64,000 nucleotides of DNA from Streptomyces vinaceus (GCF_008704935.1 NZ_CP023692.1:5609001-5673000), one strand, 5' to 3'. Positions 25,237 through 34,246 are shown, numbered from the stretch's first letter. A program made the numbers and translations. The notes: generated from the sequence alone by a model not told the origin.

Positions 25237-25271
25237 GAGTGAACTCACCTCAGGTCGTCACCCGTTCACTC
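25237..25271. promoter_or_regulatory. Inverted repeat upstream of the LAETG protein gene
   Basis: Perfect 8-bp arms gagtgaac / gttcactc separated by 19 bases, about 100 bases before the start at 25368. A candidate operator or mRNA hairpin in a 294-base gap that otherwise shows no gene. Confidence 0.45.
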
Positions 25272-25367
25272 TCCGTGCGTAAAGATTCCCAGGGTTAGAG
25301 GCCGTCGGCGCGCGATGTCCCCCATTGGCGGCGCGACGGCTCCCATCTCCCCGGGGGTTCCACCACC

Positions 25368-26291
25368 TTGAACAGCAACACCTTCCGCATGCCCGCAGCC
25401 GTCCTGATCGCCACGGGAGCGGTCGCCCTGCTCACCGCCCCGCCCGCGTTCGCCACCGGAGGCGGCGGCTCCACCGGCGGCGGGGAGGGCAAGGCCGGAG
25501 CGGTCGTCCTGCGCGCCGGACTCGACGTGGGCCTGCTCAACAAGACCGTCCACGTGCCGCTGACCACCACCCTCAACGAGGTCAGCGCCCCCGCGACGGC
25601 GCAGAAGACCGCCCTGGCCGTGACCCTGGACGGGGTCGAGGGAGGGCAGCCGGTCAGCGTGCTGCGCGCCGACGTGGCCACCTCCAAGGCCACCGCCGAC
25701 AAGAGCCGCGCCGAGGCGGAGGCCAACCTGGCCAACGCCAAGGTGCACGTGCCCGGGCTGCCGGCGCTCTCCCTGATCCAGGTGGAGAAGGTCACCTCCA
25801 AGGCCGTGTGCGAGGCGGGCAAGAAGCCCGTGGCCAGTTCGAACGTGCTGGGGTCGGTGACCGTGCTCGGCAAGAAGGTCACCCTCTCGGCCGGCGGCCC
25901 GACCAAGGTCGAGATCCCCAAGGTGGGCATGGTCAGCCTGGAGCTCTCGGGCACCCGGACCACCTCCACCACGGCCGCCGCGGCCGCGCTGCGGCTGAAG
26001 GTGTCCGTGAACCCGCTGGACCTGAACGTGGCCCAGGTGGAGGGCGAGGTCGTGCTCGCCGAGGCGCACTGCGAATCCCCGGTCGGGGCGCCGGCGCCCG
26101 AGCCCTCGGCGAACTCCGGCGTCAAGCCGCAGACGGTGGCCTCCGGGACCGGTGCGGCCGTCACCACCCACGCCAACCTGGCCGAAACCGGCGGCGGTTC
26201 GGTGACCCCGTACGTCGCGGGCGGTGCGCTGGTCCTGCTGGGCATCGGGGCCGCCGCACTGGTCGCGACCCGGCGCGGCCGCACCTCGTAG
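25368..26291 (+). CDS. SCO1860-type LAETG-anchored surface protein
   Basis: 307 residues. Signal peptide RMPAAVLIATGAVALLTAPPAFA (cleavage near 29), then a Gly-rich stretch, then an Ala/Val/Lys-rich ectodomain. The C-terminus has a full sortase signal: LAETG at 271-275, a hydrophobic helix (YVAGGALVLLGIGAAALVA) and the basic tail TRRGRTS. LAxTG is the class E sortase motif used by long chaplins in Streptomyces, so covalent attachment to peptidoglycan is expected. Start TTG 25368 was chosen; ATG 25389 is possible and also leaves a signal peptide. The ectodomain's role is unknown. Confidence 0.88.
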   Translation: MNSNTFRMPAAVLIATGAVALLTAPPAFATGGGGSTGGGEGKAGAVVLRAGLDVGLLNKTVHVPLTTTLNEVSAPATAQKTALAVTLDGVEGGQPVSVLRADVATSKATADKSRAEAEANLANAKVHVPGLPALSLIQVEKVTSKAVCEAGKKPVASSNVLGSVTVLGKKVTLSAGGPTKVEIPKVGMVSLELSGTRTTSTTAAAAALRLKVSVNPLDLNVAQVEGEVVLAEAHCESPVGAPAPEPSANSGVKPQTVASGTGAAVTTHANLAETGGGSVTPYVAGGALVLLGIGAAALVATRRGRTS

Positions 26292-26318
26292 GCCGGGTGC
26301 GGCCGGCCCCCCGGGCCC

Positions 26319-27563
26319 TCAGCGGGTGGCGCGCTCCAGGCCCTGCTTGTCCGCTCCGCGCGACAGCACGGCCTCGCTGACCTGCTTGTCGACGGCGGAG
26401 TACGCGGACTTCGCCGCCGCCCCGAGCCCGGAGTCGGCCGAGGCGCACGAGGTGCAGACGACGCGGAACGGCGGGTTCATGTCCGAGTACTGGGTGAGGT
26501 ACTCGGCCTTGGTCACGTCCCAGCGGCCGGGGTGGGCGGCCGCCGGGGTGAAGGTGAAGCGCGGGATCGAGGACATGTTGCCGCGCGCCTTGTCGGCCTC
26601 GTAGAAGCTGGCGATCTGGTCGCCCATGCCGAACACGACCCACGTGCCGTTGATCTTCTCGTAGGGCTGCGGCACGTGGTTGTGCGTCCCGAGGATCAGA
26701 TCGATGTCGGGGAGCCCGTCCGGGCCGCGCGAGGCGGTCAGCGCCTGTGCCAGGTCCCGCTGCTGCTGGTCGGGCGCCGTCTGCCACTCGGTGCCCCAGT
26801 GGACGCTGAGGACGACGACGTTCGCGCCGGCCGCCCGGGCCGCGCGCGCGTCGGCGATGATCCGGTTCTGGTCGATCAGATTGACCGACCAGGGCTTGCC
26901 GGCCGGGAGCGGGATTCCGTTCGTCCCGTACGTGTAGTCCAGCTGGGCCACCTTGGCGCCGCCTGCGGAGAGCACCGCCGGGGCCTTGGCCTCATCGGCG
27001 CTGCGGGCCGAGCCGACGTGTTTGATGCCGACCCGGTCGAGGTGCTCCAGGGTGCGGACGACACCGTCGTAGCCGTCGTCCAGGGTGTGGTTCGAGCCGG
27101 TCGAGCAGCTGTCGTACCCGGCGTCCTTCAGGGCGTCGGCCAGTTGGTGCGGGGCCTTGAACGCGGGATATCCGGTGTAGGGGCCGCCGGGCCGGCCGTA
27201 CGGTATCTCGTGGTGGCACACGGCCAGGTCGGCGGCGGCCACCAGGGGCTTGACCCCCGCGAGTATCTTCCGGAAGTCGTGGCTCTCGCCGCTGCCCCGG
27301 GCGTCGTCCGCGGCCCGCTGGACGATCGACGGGTACGGGATGATGTCGCCGGTCGCGACCAGCGTGAACGGCTTGGCCCCGGCGGGCGCCGTCGGACTCG
27401 CCTTGCCCTGGCCCGCGCTCGCCCTGCCCGTTGCGGGCTCGGCCCCGAGCCGCTGCTCGCCGGCCCCCTCGCCGTGGTCGAGCAGGCTCGGCAGGGCGAG
27501 GATCCCGCCGGCTATGGCCGCCACCGCGGCCACGGCCAGGCCTGTCGTGGTCGATGTCTTCAT
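26319..27563 (-). CDS. CapA-family (PGA_cap) putative metallophosphatase, exported
   Basis: 414 residues. An N-terminal signal anchor (TGLAVAAVAAIAGGILALP) is followed by a linker, then the CapA domain: LVATGDIIPYPSI, ADLAVCHHEIP, GSNHTLDDGYDG, VVVLSVHWGTEW, LILGTHNHVPQP and VFGMGDQIAS. These His/Asp/Asn motifs match the calcineurin-like metal centre. CapA proteins are known from poly-gamma-glutamate capsule loci, but no capBC genes are here, so an envelope polymer role is uncertain. ATG 27563 is chosen because it puts the signal at the N-terminus. Confidence 0.85.
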   Translation of the reverse strand: MKTSTTTGLAVAAVAAIAGGILALPSLLDHGEGAGEQRLGAEPATGRASAGQGKASPTAPAGAKPFTLVATGDIIPYPSIVQRAADDARGSGESHDFRKILAGVKPLVAAADLAVCHHEIPYGRPGGPYTGYPAFKAPHQLADALKDAGYDSCSTGSNHTLDDGYDGVVRTLEHLDRVGIKHVGSARSADEAKAPAVLSAGGAKVAQLDYTYGTNGIPLPAGKPWSVNLIDQNRIIADARAARAAGANVVVLSVHWGTEWQTAPDQQQRDLAQALTASRGPDGLPDIDLILGTHNHVPQPYEKINGTWVVFGMGDQIASFYEADKARGNMSSIPRFTFTPAAAHPGRWDVTKAEYLTQYSDMNPPFRVVCTSCASADSGLGAAAKSAYSAVDKQVSEAVLSRGADKQGLERATR

Positions 27564-27758
27564 GTTTCCGGACCCCCCGGGCTTCCCTGCTGATGCCGAG
27601 ATCATCGCCCACCTCCGGCCGCCCCGCCAACGGAGCCAGGGCCTCCGGATGGCCGCCCGGCCGCAGGCCGGAGCGGGTACGGCCCGCCCTTCCCGGCCCG
27701 CCTCTCCCGGCCGCCCGGTCGCCCGGTCGCCGGCCCCGGCCTCCCCGCCCCGCCCGGG

Positions 27759-29189
27759 TCAGCGGGCGGTCAGCGCCAGGGCGTGGTCCAGGGCCTGGAG
27801 GAGGCTGCCCGTCGTGGCCCGGTCGCGGACCGCCAGCCGCAGCCACGAGTCGTCCAGGCCCGGGAAGGTGTCCCCGCGGCGGACGGCGAAGCCGAGGGCG
27901 CGCAAGCGGGTGCGGATCTCCGCGCCGCCCGCCACCTGGATCAGGACGAACGGCCCCTCCGCCACCCCCGACACCGTGATCTCCTCGAACTCCGCCAGCC
28001 CCGCCAGCAGATGCGCCCGGTCCACGGCGATCTGCCGCGCCGCGGCCTCCGCCTCCGCCAGCGCCGCGGGCGCCACGCACGCCTCCGCCGCCACCAGCGC
28101 CGGCGTCGAGACCGGCCACAGCGGCTGCGCCGCCGCCAGCTTCGCGATCACCTGCGGCTCGGCCAGCACGTAGCCGATCCGCAGCCCCGCCAGCCCCCAC
28201 GTCTTGGTCAGGCTCCGCAGCACCACCAGGCCCGGCACGTCCGTCCGCCCGGCCAGCGCCTCCCGCTCGCCCGGGACCGCGTCCATGAACGCCTCGTCCA
28301 CGACGAGGATCCGGCCCGGCCGGGCCAGCGAGGCCAGATCCGCCGCCGGGTGCAGGACCGACGTCGGGTTGGTCGGATTGCCGACCACCACCAGGTCCGC
28401 GTCCTCGGGCACCGCCCCCGGGTCCAGCCGGAACCCGTCCGCCGCCCGCAGCACCACGCGCTCCACCGTGTGCCCCGCGTCGCGCAGCGCCGCCTCCGGC
28501 TCCGTGAACTGAGGGTGCACCACCACCGGCCGCCGCGCGCCCAGGGCCCGCGCGATCAGTACGAACGCCTCCGCGGCCCCGGCCGTCAACAGCACCCGCT
28601 CGGCCGGCAGCCCGTGCCGATCCGCCACCGCCGCGCGGGCCGACCGCCCGTCGGGGTACGCGGCGAGAGCGTCGAGCGAAGCCGCGATGCGCTGCTTGAG
28701 CCAGTCCGGCGGGGTGTGCGCCCGTACGTTCACCGCGAGGTCCACCAGCGCGCCGCCGTCGCCGCGCACCTCCGCGTCCCCGTGATGGCGCAGGTCGTGC
28801 GGGTGCGCCGTGGCCACGGCGCAGGTCGCCGCCACCGACCGGCGCTTCGGTACGAGCAGCTCCCCGCCGCCCGCGAGCGCCGCGGCCTCCGCCACCGAGG
28901 AGGTTCCGGCGGCGCCCTGCACCGTGTCGGAGGGGTGCGGTACGGGGATCGCGGCCAACTCCTCGGCGGGGTAGCTGAGCAGCGGCACGCCGAAACGTTC
29001 CGCCGCACCCGTGAGCCCCGCCTCGCCCGCCTTCGACTCCACCGTGGCCAGCGCCTTCACCGCCCCGGCGGCCAGCCCGGCCCCCCGCAGCGTCTCCTCG
29101 ACCAGGGCGCAGACCTCCGCCACGGAGACCCCCGCGCGTCCCCCGACCCCGACCACCAGCTGCGTCGCGTACTCGCCCACCGGGCTCAT
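27759..29189 (-). CDS. cobC: CobE/CbiG-type domain fused to CobC-like aminotransferase (Rv2231c type)
   Basis: 476 residues in two parts. Residues about 1-130 (YATQLVVGVGGRAGVSVAEV... ALATVESKAGEAGLTGAAE... SSVAEAAALAGGGELLVPKR) match the CobE/CbiG C-terminal domain. Residues about 140-476 are a class I PLP aminotransferase of the CobC/CobD branch, with the PLP lysine in SLTKTWGLAGLRIGY and NPTNPTSVLHP. CobC/CobD supplies the aminopropanol arm in cobalamin assembly. GGAGGGGGC before ATG 29189 supports the start. It is divergent from a ZIP transporter. This fusion is seen in actinobacteria. Confidence 0.88.
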   Translation of the reverse strand: MSPVGEYATQLVVGVGGRAGVSVAEVCALVEETLRGAGLAAGAVKALATVESKAGEAGLTGAAERFGVPLLSYPAEELAAIPVPHPSDTVQGAAGTSSVAEAAALAGGGELLVPKRRSVAATCAVATAHPHDLRHHGDAEVRGDGGALVDLAVNVRAHTPPDWLKQRIAASLDALAAYPDGRSARAAVADRHGLPAERVLLTAGAAEAFVLIARALGARRPVVVHPQFTEPEAALRDAGHTVERVVLRAADGFRLDPGAVPEDADLVVVGNPTNPTSVLHPAADLASLARPGRILVVDEAFMDAVPGEREALAGRTDVPGLVVLRSLTKTWGLAGLRIGYVLAEPQVIAKLAAAQPLWPVSTPALVAAEACVAPAALAEAEAAARQIAVDRAHLLAGLAEFEEITVSGVAEGPFVLIQVAGGAEIRTRLRALGFAVRRGDTFPGLDDSWLRLAVRDRATTGSLLQALDHALALTAR

Positions 29190-29275
29190 GCCCCCTCCGT
29201 AGTCGTCAATGGTTCGTGCCCCGCCGCCCGCGCGCACACGTGCGTACGGGGCGAGGAGTCGGTATTCAGGGGCAC

Positions 29276-30001
29276 ATGGCCGTGATCGTGGCGCTGGGCG
29301 CGTTCCTGATGACCCTGGCGGGCGGGTGGACGGCGCAGCGCGTCACCGACCGCCGCCACCTCGTGCTGGGCCTGGCCGGCGGGCTGATGCTCGGCGTCGT
29401 GGGCCTGGACCTGCTGCCGGAGTCGCTGCACGCGGCCGGCCGCAAGGTGTTCGGCGTCCCGCTCGCCCTGCTGCTCTTCGTGGCGGGGTTCCTGATCGCG
29501 CACGTCGTGGAACGCCTGCTGGCGGTGCGCCAGGCCGCGCACGGCGCCGAGAACGGGGGCCGCGTCCCCGAGGTCGGGCTGACCGCGGCCTCGGCGATGG
29601 TCGGACACAGCTTCGCCGACGGCGTGGCCCTGGGCGCGGCCTTCCAGGTCGGCGGCGGGATGGGCGTGGCCGTGTCGCTGGCCGTCATCACGCACGACTT
29701 CGCCGACGGGTTCAACACGTACACGCTCACCCGGCTCTACGGGAACGCCCGCCGCAAGGCGCTGATGATGCTCTTCGCGGACGCGGTGGCCCCCGTACTG
29801 GGCGCGGTGTCCACTCTGCTGTTCACCCTTCCGGAGGAACCGCTGGGGGCGTACCTCGGATTCTTCGGCGGAGCCCTGCTGTACCTGGCGGCCGCCGAGA
29901 TCCTGCCGGAGGCGCACCACAAGCACCCCGCCCTGTCCACGCTGATGTGCACGGTGGGCGGGGTGGCCGGGATCTGGCTGGTGGTGGGCCTCGCGGACTG
30001 A
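29276..30001 (+). CDS. ZIP-family metal transporter
   Basis: 241 residues with about eight membrane helices. The two metal-binding helices are visible as VGHSFADGVALGAAF and ITHDFADGFNTY. The family imports Zn2+, Fe2+, Mn2+ or Co2+. Its position between cobalamin genes makes cobalt supply possible, but no sequence feature proves that. AGGGG precedes ATG 29276; a longer in-frame start at 29216 lacks one. Its stop is two bases from the convergent cobB stop. Confidence 0.9.
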   Translation: MAVIVALGAFLMTLAGGWTAQRVTDRRHLVLGLAGGLMLGVVGLDLLPESLHAAGRKVFGVPLALLLFVAGFLIAHVVERLLAVRQAAHGAENGGRVPEVGLTAASAMVGHSFADGVALGAAFQVGGGMGVAVSLAVITHDFADGFNTYTLTRLYGNARRKALMMLFADAVAPVLGAVSTLLFTLPEEPLGAYLGFFGGALLYLAAAEILPEAHHKHPALSTLMCTVGGVAGIWLVVGLAD

Positions 30002-30003
30002 AC

Positions 30004-31497
30004 TCACCTGGCCCGCGCCGCGGCTTCCGCGAAGCGGAGGGCCACCGACGGCTCCGCCGCCCAGTGCGTGTGCAGGTAGCTGGCGTGGACGCGCCCCTGT
30101 ACGAAGCCCTCGACCCGGCGTTCGGGGTGCGTGAACCCCCACGCGGGGGCGGAGCCCGCGCCGGGCTCGATCACCGTGCGGTGGAACTCGTGGCCGCGCA
30201 GGCGGGTGCCGGCGGCCGCGAGGGGGCTGTCCGAGACCGCGACGGCCTCGCGGTAGCCGAGGGTCAGCCGCTCCGACATGCGCGCGTCGGCGTCGAGGAC
30301 CCCGCACATGGGCTTGCCGTCCAGGGAGCGGGCGAGGTACAGCAGCCCCGCGCACTCGGCGGCGACGGGCCCGCCGGCCGCGGCGAAGGCCGCGACGGCC
30401 TCGCGCAGCGGCGCGTTGGCGGCGAGCTCGGGGGCGTACACCTCGGGGAACCCGCCGCCGATCACCAGGCCGGCGGTCCCCTCGGGCAGGGCCTCGTCCC
30501 GCAGCGGGTCGAAGGTGACGACCTGCGCCCCGGCGGCGGTCAGCAGCTCGGCGTGCTCGGCGTAGGAGAACGTGAACGCGGGGCCGCCCGCGACGGCGAT
30601 GACAGGGCCCCCACCCCGCCCGTTCTCGGAACCGGGCTCCGCCCGGACCCGGTCCTCGAACGCCGGACGGGCCGCAACGTCCGGCCCCGCCGGCGCGTGG
30701 GGCGCGGCGGGCCGGGGGCTGAGCTCCCGGTTTCGGGAAGGGGCGGGACGGGGGAAGAGGGCCTCTGCCGGGTCCCAGGCTTCGCAGGCCAGCGCCGGGG
30801 CCGTCCTGGCCAGGGCCATCAGCGCGTCCAGGTCGCAGCCCTGGCGGACCTGGTCGGCCAGGGCGGAAACAGCGGCCAGCGCGTCGGCGCGCCGCTCCGC
30901 CACCGGGACCAGACCCAGGTGCCGCGAGGGCGCGGCCACCTGCGGGGCCCGGCGCAGGACGCCGAGCACCGGCATCCCGGCCTCCTCCAGCGCCTCCCGC
31001 AGCATCACCTCGTGCCGGTCCGACCCGACCTTGTTCAAGATCACGCCCCCCAGCCGCACCTGCGGGTCGAACGAGGCGAAGCCGTGCACCAGCGCCGCTA
31101 CCGACCGCGACTGCGAGGAGGCGTCGACCACCAGCACCACCGGCGCCCGCAGTACCTTCGCCACCTGCGCCGTCGACGCCAGCTCGCCCCGCCCCGCGGC
31201 GCCGTCGTACAGGCCCATCACGCCCTCGACGAGGGCGAGATCGCATCCCGCCGCCCCGTGCGCGAACAGCGGGGCGACCAGTTCCGGCCCGCACATGAAC
31301 GCGTCCAGGTTGCGCCCCGGCCGGCCGGTGGCCAGCGCGTGGTAGCCGGGGTCGATGTAGTCGGGCCCGGCCTTGTGCGGGGACACGGCGAGGCCGCGCT
31401 CCGAGAAGGCCGCCATCAGGCCCGTCGCGACCGTGGTCTTGCCGCTGCCGGAGGACGGCGCGGCGATGACCAGGCGCGGTATGTGGAGCGATGTCAC
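30004..31497 (-). CDS. cobB: Cobyrinic acid a,c-diamide synthase CobB, with a repeat-derived linker
   Basis: 497 residues. Glutamine-dependent ATP enzyme that amidates the a and c side chains. The N-terminal ATPase domain has the P-loop APSSGSGKTT and KAGPDYIDPGYHALATGR. The C-terminal triad-type amidotransferase domain has GGGFPEVYA, AAECAGLLYL (nucleophile Cys) and GHEFH. Between them a Pro/Arg-rich linker of about 50 residues (roughly 250-300) is encoded by DNA resembling a Streptomyces intergenic repeat (30607-30755). GTG 31497 overlaps the cobO stop (GTGA). Confidence 0.93.
   Translation of the reverse strand: MTSLHIPRLVIAAPSSGSGKTTVATGLMAAFSERGLAVSPHKAGPDYIDPGYHALATGRPGRNLDAFMCGPELVAPLFAHGAAGCDLALVEGVMGLYDGAAGRGELASTAQVAKVLRAPVVLVVDASSQSRSVAALVHGFASFDPQVRLGGVILNKVGSDRHEVMLREALEEAGMPVLGVLRRAPQVAAPSRHLGLVPVAERRADALAAVSALADQVRQGCDLDALMALARTAPALACEAWDPAEALFPRPAPSRNRELSPRPAAPHAPAGPDVAARPAFEDRVRAEPGSENGRGGGPVIAVAGGPAFTFSYAEHAELLTAAGAQVVTFDPLRDEALPEGTAGLVIGGGFPEVYAPELAANAPLREAVAAFAAAGGPVAAECAGLLYLARSLDGKPMCGVLDADARMSERLTLGYREAVAVSDSPLAAAGTRLRGHEFHRTVIEPGAGSAPAWGFTHPERRVEGFVQGRVHASYLHTHWAAEPSVALRFAEAAARAR
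30607..30755. repeat. Intergenic-type Streptomyces repeat embedded in cobB
   Basis: Two inverted, related arms: the segment ending near 30670 and the segment 30711-30752. Both carry the motif family cccgccccttcccgaaaccg/ggctccgcccggaccc plus tcgaacgccggacgggc, which I recall as abundant between Streptomyces genes. Here the element keeps the cobB frame open and encodes a low-complexity linker. Confidence 0.65.
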
Positions 31498-32093
31498 CAC
31501 TCGATGCCCTTCTGGCCCTTCTGGCCGGCGTCCATCGGGTGCTTGACCTTGGTCATCTCCGTGACCAGGTCCGCGAATTCCACCAGCTTCTGCGGCGCGT
31601 TGCGCCCCGTGATCACCACGTGCTGGGTGCCGGGCCGGTCGCGCAGCACCTCGATGACCTCGTCGACGTCGATCCAGCCCCAGTGCATCGGGTACGCGAA
31701 CTCGTCCAGCACGTACAGCTTGTGCGTCTCGGCGGCCAGATCGCGCTTGACCTGCTCCCAGCCTTCCTTGGCCGCCTGCTCGTTGTCGAGCTGCGCGTCG
31801 CGCTGGACCCAGGACCAGCCTTCGCCCATCTTGTGCCAGACGACGGAGCCGCCCTCGCCGGAGGCGCCGAGCACCTTGAGGGCGTTCTCCTCTCCGACCT
31901 TCCACTTCGCCGACTTGACGAACTGGAACACCCCGATCGGCCAGCCCTGGTTCCAGGCGCGCAGCGCCAGCCCGAAGGCCGCCGTCGACTTGCCCTTGCC
32001 CGGGCCGGTGTGGACGAAGACGAGCGGGCGGTTGCGGCGCTGGCGCGTCGTGAGTCCGTCGTCCGGAACGACGGTCGGCTGTCCCTGCGGCAT
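31494..32093 (-). CDS. cobO: Cob(I)yrinic acid a,c-diamide adenosyltransferase
   Basis: 199 residues, CobO/CobA family, which attaches the 5'-deoxyadenosyl group to the corrinoid. P-loop VHTGPGKGKSTAAFG; conserved RAWNQGWPIGVFQFVKS, LYVLDEFAYPMHWGW and VVITGRNAP. The length matches the family. It shares a TAATG junction with the chelatase gene upstream and a GTGA junction with cobB downstream, forming a tightly coupled operon transcribed leftward. Confidence 0.95.
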   Translation of the reverse strand: MPQGQPTVVPDDGLTTRQRRNRPLVFVHTGPGKGKSTAAFGLALRAWNQGWPIGVFQFVKSAKWKVGEENALKVLGASGEGGSVVWHKMGEGWSWVQRDAQLDNEQAAKEGWEQVKRDLAAETHKLYVLDEFAYPMHWGWIDVDEVIEVLRDRPGTQHVVITGRNAPQKLVEFADLVTEMTKVKHPMDAGQKGQKGIEW

Positions 32094-34228
32094 TACGCGG
32101 CCCTCCTGTGGGTGTCTGATGCGGTACGTACGTTCTTCACGAGCCCGGCCAGCGAGTCGGCCCGCAGCCCGTCGAGCGTGACGGCGGGTCCGCCGAGGTC
32201 GGCGGCCAGTACGCCGGCCAGCCCCAGCCGGACCGGCCCCGACTCGCAGTCCACGACCACCGAGGCGATGCCCTCGGCCTGGAGCAGCCGGGCGCTGCGG
32301 CCGGCGAGCGCGCGCGGGTCCCCGCCGGCGGAACCGGCGGAGCGGGCGGAACCGGCCGTACCGGCCGACGTGGCCCGCCCGTCGGTGACGACCACGAGCA
32401 GCGGGCGCCGGCTGGGATCGCGCAGCCGCTCGATCCGCAGCACCTCGTGGGCCTTGAGCAGCCCCGCGGCGAGCGGGGTGCGCCCGCCGGTCGGCAGTTG
32501 TTCGAGCCGGGTCGCGGCCGCGTCCACCGAGGAGGTGGGCGGCAGCGCCAGTTCGGCCGCGGAGCCGCGGAAGGTGATCAGGCCGACCTTGTCCCGGCGC
32601 TGGTAGGCGTCCAGCAGCAGCGAGAGCACCGCGCCCTTGACCGCGCTCATGCGCTGCCGGGCGGCCATCGAACCGGAGGCGTCGACCACGAAGAGGACCA
32701 GGTTCCCCTCGCGGCCCTCCCGGGTGGCCTGGCGCAGGTCGTCCTTGCGGACGACGAGCCCGCGCCCGGTGCGCCCGCGCGCCTTCTGGTGCGGGGCGGC
32801 GGCCTGGACGGTCGCGGCGAGGTGCAGCTTCGTCAGCTGGCCTCGGGGGCGCTGGGCGCCGGTGGTCCGGCCGTGCGCGGTGCGGGCGCGCGAACGCCGC
32901 CCGGAGGCGCCCTCGCCGAGGCCGGGGACGCTCAGCATCTTGGTCCGGAACGGCTCGGCCGCCCGTACGGCGGCCTGCTCGGGCGCGGCGCCGTCCGGGG
33001 AGGCGGGCTGCCGGGCGGGGGAGTCGGGGGTCTCGCGGGTCTCGGGCGCCTCGTCCGGGGCGGGTGCCTCGTCCGGGGCGGGTGCCTCGGGTGCCTGTGG
33101 CGCCTCGGGTCCGCCCTGCGGCGGGATCCCGCCGCCTCCGCCGTCCGGGCCGCCGTCCTCCGGGCCGCCGTCGCCGGGGCCCTCGGGCTCCGGGTCGGGG
33201 TCGTTCTCCGGCTCCTCGTCGGGGAACCCGTCCAGGATCTCGTCGAGCTTGTCCTCGTCCAGGCCCGGGGCGTCGAAGGGGTTGCGGCGCCGCCGGTGGG
33301 GGAGCGCCAGCAGCGCGGCCTGCCGTACGTCCTCCTTCCGTACCTCGGTCCGCCCGGCCCAGGCGGCCAGCGCGGTCGCGGTACGGGCCATCACGATGTC
33401 GGCGCGCATGCCGTCGACCTCGAACCCGGCGCAGGTCGCGGCGATCTGGAGCAGGGAGGTGTCGCCGAGGCGGACCTGCGGGAGCAGGGCGCGGGCGGCC
33501 ACGACGCGGGCGCGGACGTCCTGCTCGTCACCGGCCCAGCGGCCGGCGAACGCGGCCGGGTCGTCCTCGTAGGCGAGCCGCCGGCGCACCACCTCGACGC
33601 GCTGGGCGGGCTCGCGGGAGGCCGCCACCTCGACGGTGAGTCCGAAGCGGTCCAGGAGCTGCGGGCGGAGCTCGCCCTCCTCGGGGTTCATCGTGCCGAC
33701 GAGCAGGAAGCGGGCGGCGTGGCGTACGGACACGCCCTCGCGCTCGACGTACGAGGCGCCCATCGCGGCGGCGTCGAGGAGGAGGTCGATCAGGTGGTCG
33801 TGGAGGAGGTTGACCTCGTCGACGTAGAGGATCCCGCGGTGCGCGTCGGCGAGCAGGCCGGGCTCGAAGGCCTTCACGCCCTCGGCGAGGGCCCGTTCGA
33901 TGTCGAGGGCGCCGACGAGGCGGTCCTCGGAGGCGCCGACGGGCAGCTCCACCATGCGCGCCGGCCGGGCGGTGCCGGGGCCGGGCTCGTGGGGGCCGTC
34001 GGGGCAGGCGGGGTCGGGGGCGGCCGGGGTGCAGGAGAAACGGCAGCCGGGGACGACGTCGACCTGCGGCAGCAGCGCGGACAGCGCGCGCACGGCGGTG
34101 GACTTGGCGGTCCCCTTCTCGCCGCGTACGAGCACGCCGCCGACCGCCGGGCTCACGGCGTTGAGCAGGAGCGCCAGCCGCAGGTCGCTCTGGCCGACCA
34201 CTGCGGTGAACGGGTAGGGCGTGCTCAT
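32093..34228 (-). CDS. ChlI/ChlD-type magnesium/cobalt chelatase subunit (AAA+ plus VWA)
   Basis: 711 residues. AAA+ domain with Walker A GEKGTAKST (36-44), Walker B ILYVDEVNLL and TMNPEEGELRPQLLDRFGL. An acidic Pro/Gly-rich linker at about 340-420 holds a short tandem unit (APDEAPAPDEAP, DNA near 33054-33090). The C-terminal VWA domain has the MIDAS DASGSMA and TPLAAGLLKAH. It would power insertion of cobalt with a CobN-type large subunit, which is not adjacent here. AAGGAAAGG precedes ATG 34228. Confidence 0.92.
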   Translation of the reverse strand: MSTPYPFTAVVGQSDLRLALLLNAVSPAVGGVLVRGEKGTAKSTAVRALSALLPQVDVVPGCRFSCTPAAPDPACPDGPHEPGPGTARPARMVELPVGASEDRLVGALDIERALAEGVKAFEPGLLADAHRGILYVDEVNLLHDHLIDLLLDAAAMGASYVEREGVSVRHAARFLLVGTMNPEEGELRPQLLDRFGLTVEVAASREPAQRVEVVRRRLAYEDDPAAFAGRWAGDEQDVRARVVAARALLPQVRLGDTSLLQIAATCAGFEVDGMRADIVMARTATALAAWAGRTEVRKEDVRQAALLALPHRRRRNPFDAPGLDEDKLDEILDGFPDEEPENDPDPEPEGPGDGGPEDGGPDGGGGGIPPQGGPEAPQAPEAPAPDEAPAPDEAPETRETPDSPARQPASPDGAAPEQAAVRAAEPFRTKMLSVPGLGEGASGRRSRARTAHGRTTGAQRPRGQLTKLHLAATVQAAAPHQKARGRTGRGLVVRKDDLRQATREGREGNLVLFVVDASGSMAARQRMSAVKGAVLSLLLDAYQRRDKVGLITFRGSAAELALPPTSSVDAAATRLEQLPTGGRTPLAAGLLKAHEVLRIERLRDPSRRPLLVVVTDGRATSAGTAGSARSAGSAGGDPRALAGRSARLLQAEGIASVVVDCESGPVRLGLAGVLAADLGGPAVTLDGLRADSLAGLVKNVRTASDTHRRAA

Positions 34229-34246
34229 GCGATGCCTTTCCTTGTG

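Noticed and set aside
25275..25310. Possible sigma-WhiG promoter (TAAA then a GCCGATAA-like box) before the LAETG gene
   Set aside because: TAAA is present, but the downstream box matches only about half of the consensus; not enough to claim.
33050..33090. Short tandem repeat suggesting a mobile or satellite element
   Set aside because: It is an in-frame doubling of a Pro/Asp/Glu/Ala linker in the chelatase subunit, ordinary for acidic linkers.
32093..34228. MoxR/VWA protein as an independent stress system
   Set aside because: The AAA-acidic linker-VWA order and cobO/cobQ neighbours fit a cobalt/magnesium chelatase subunit better.
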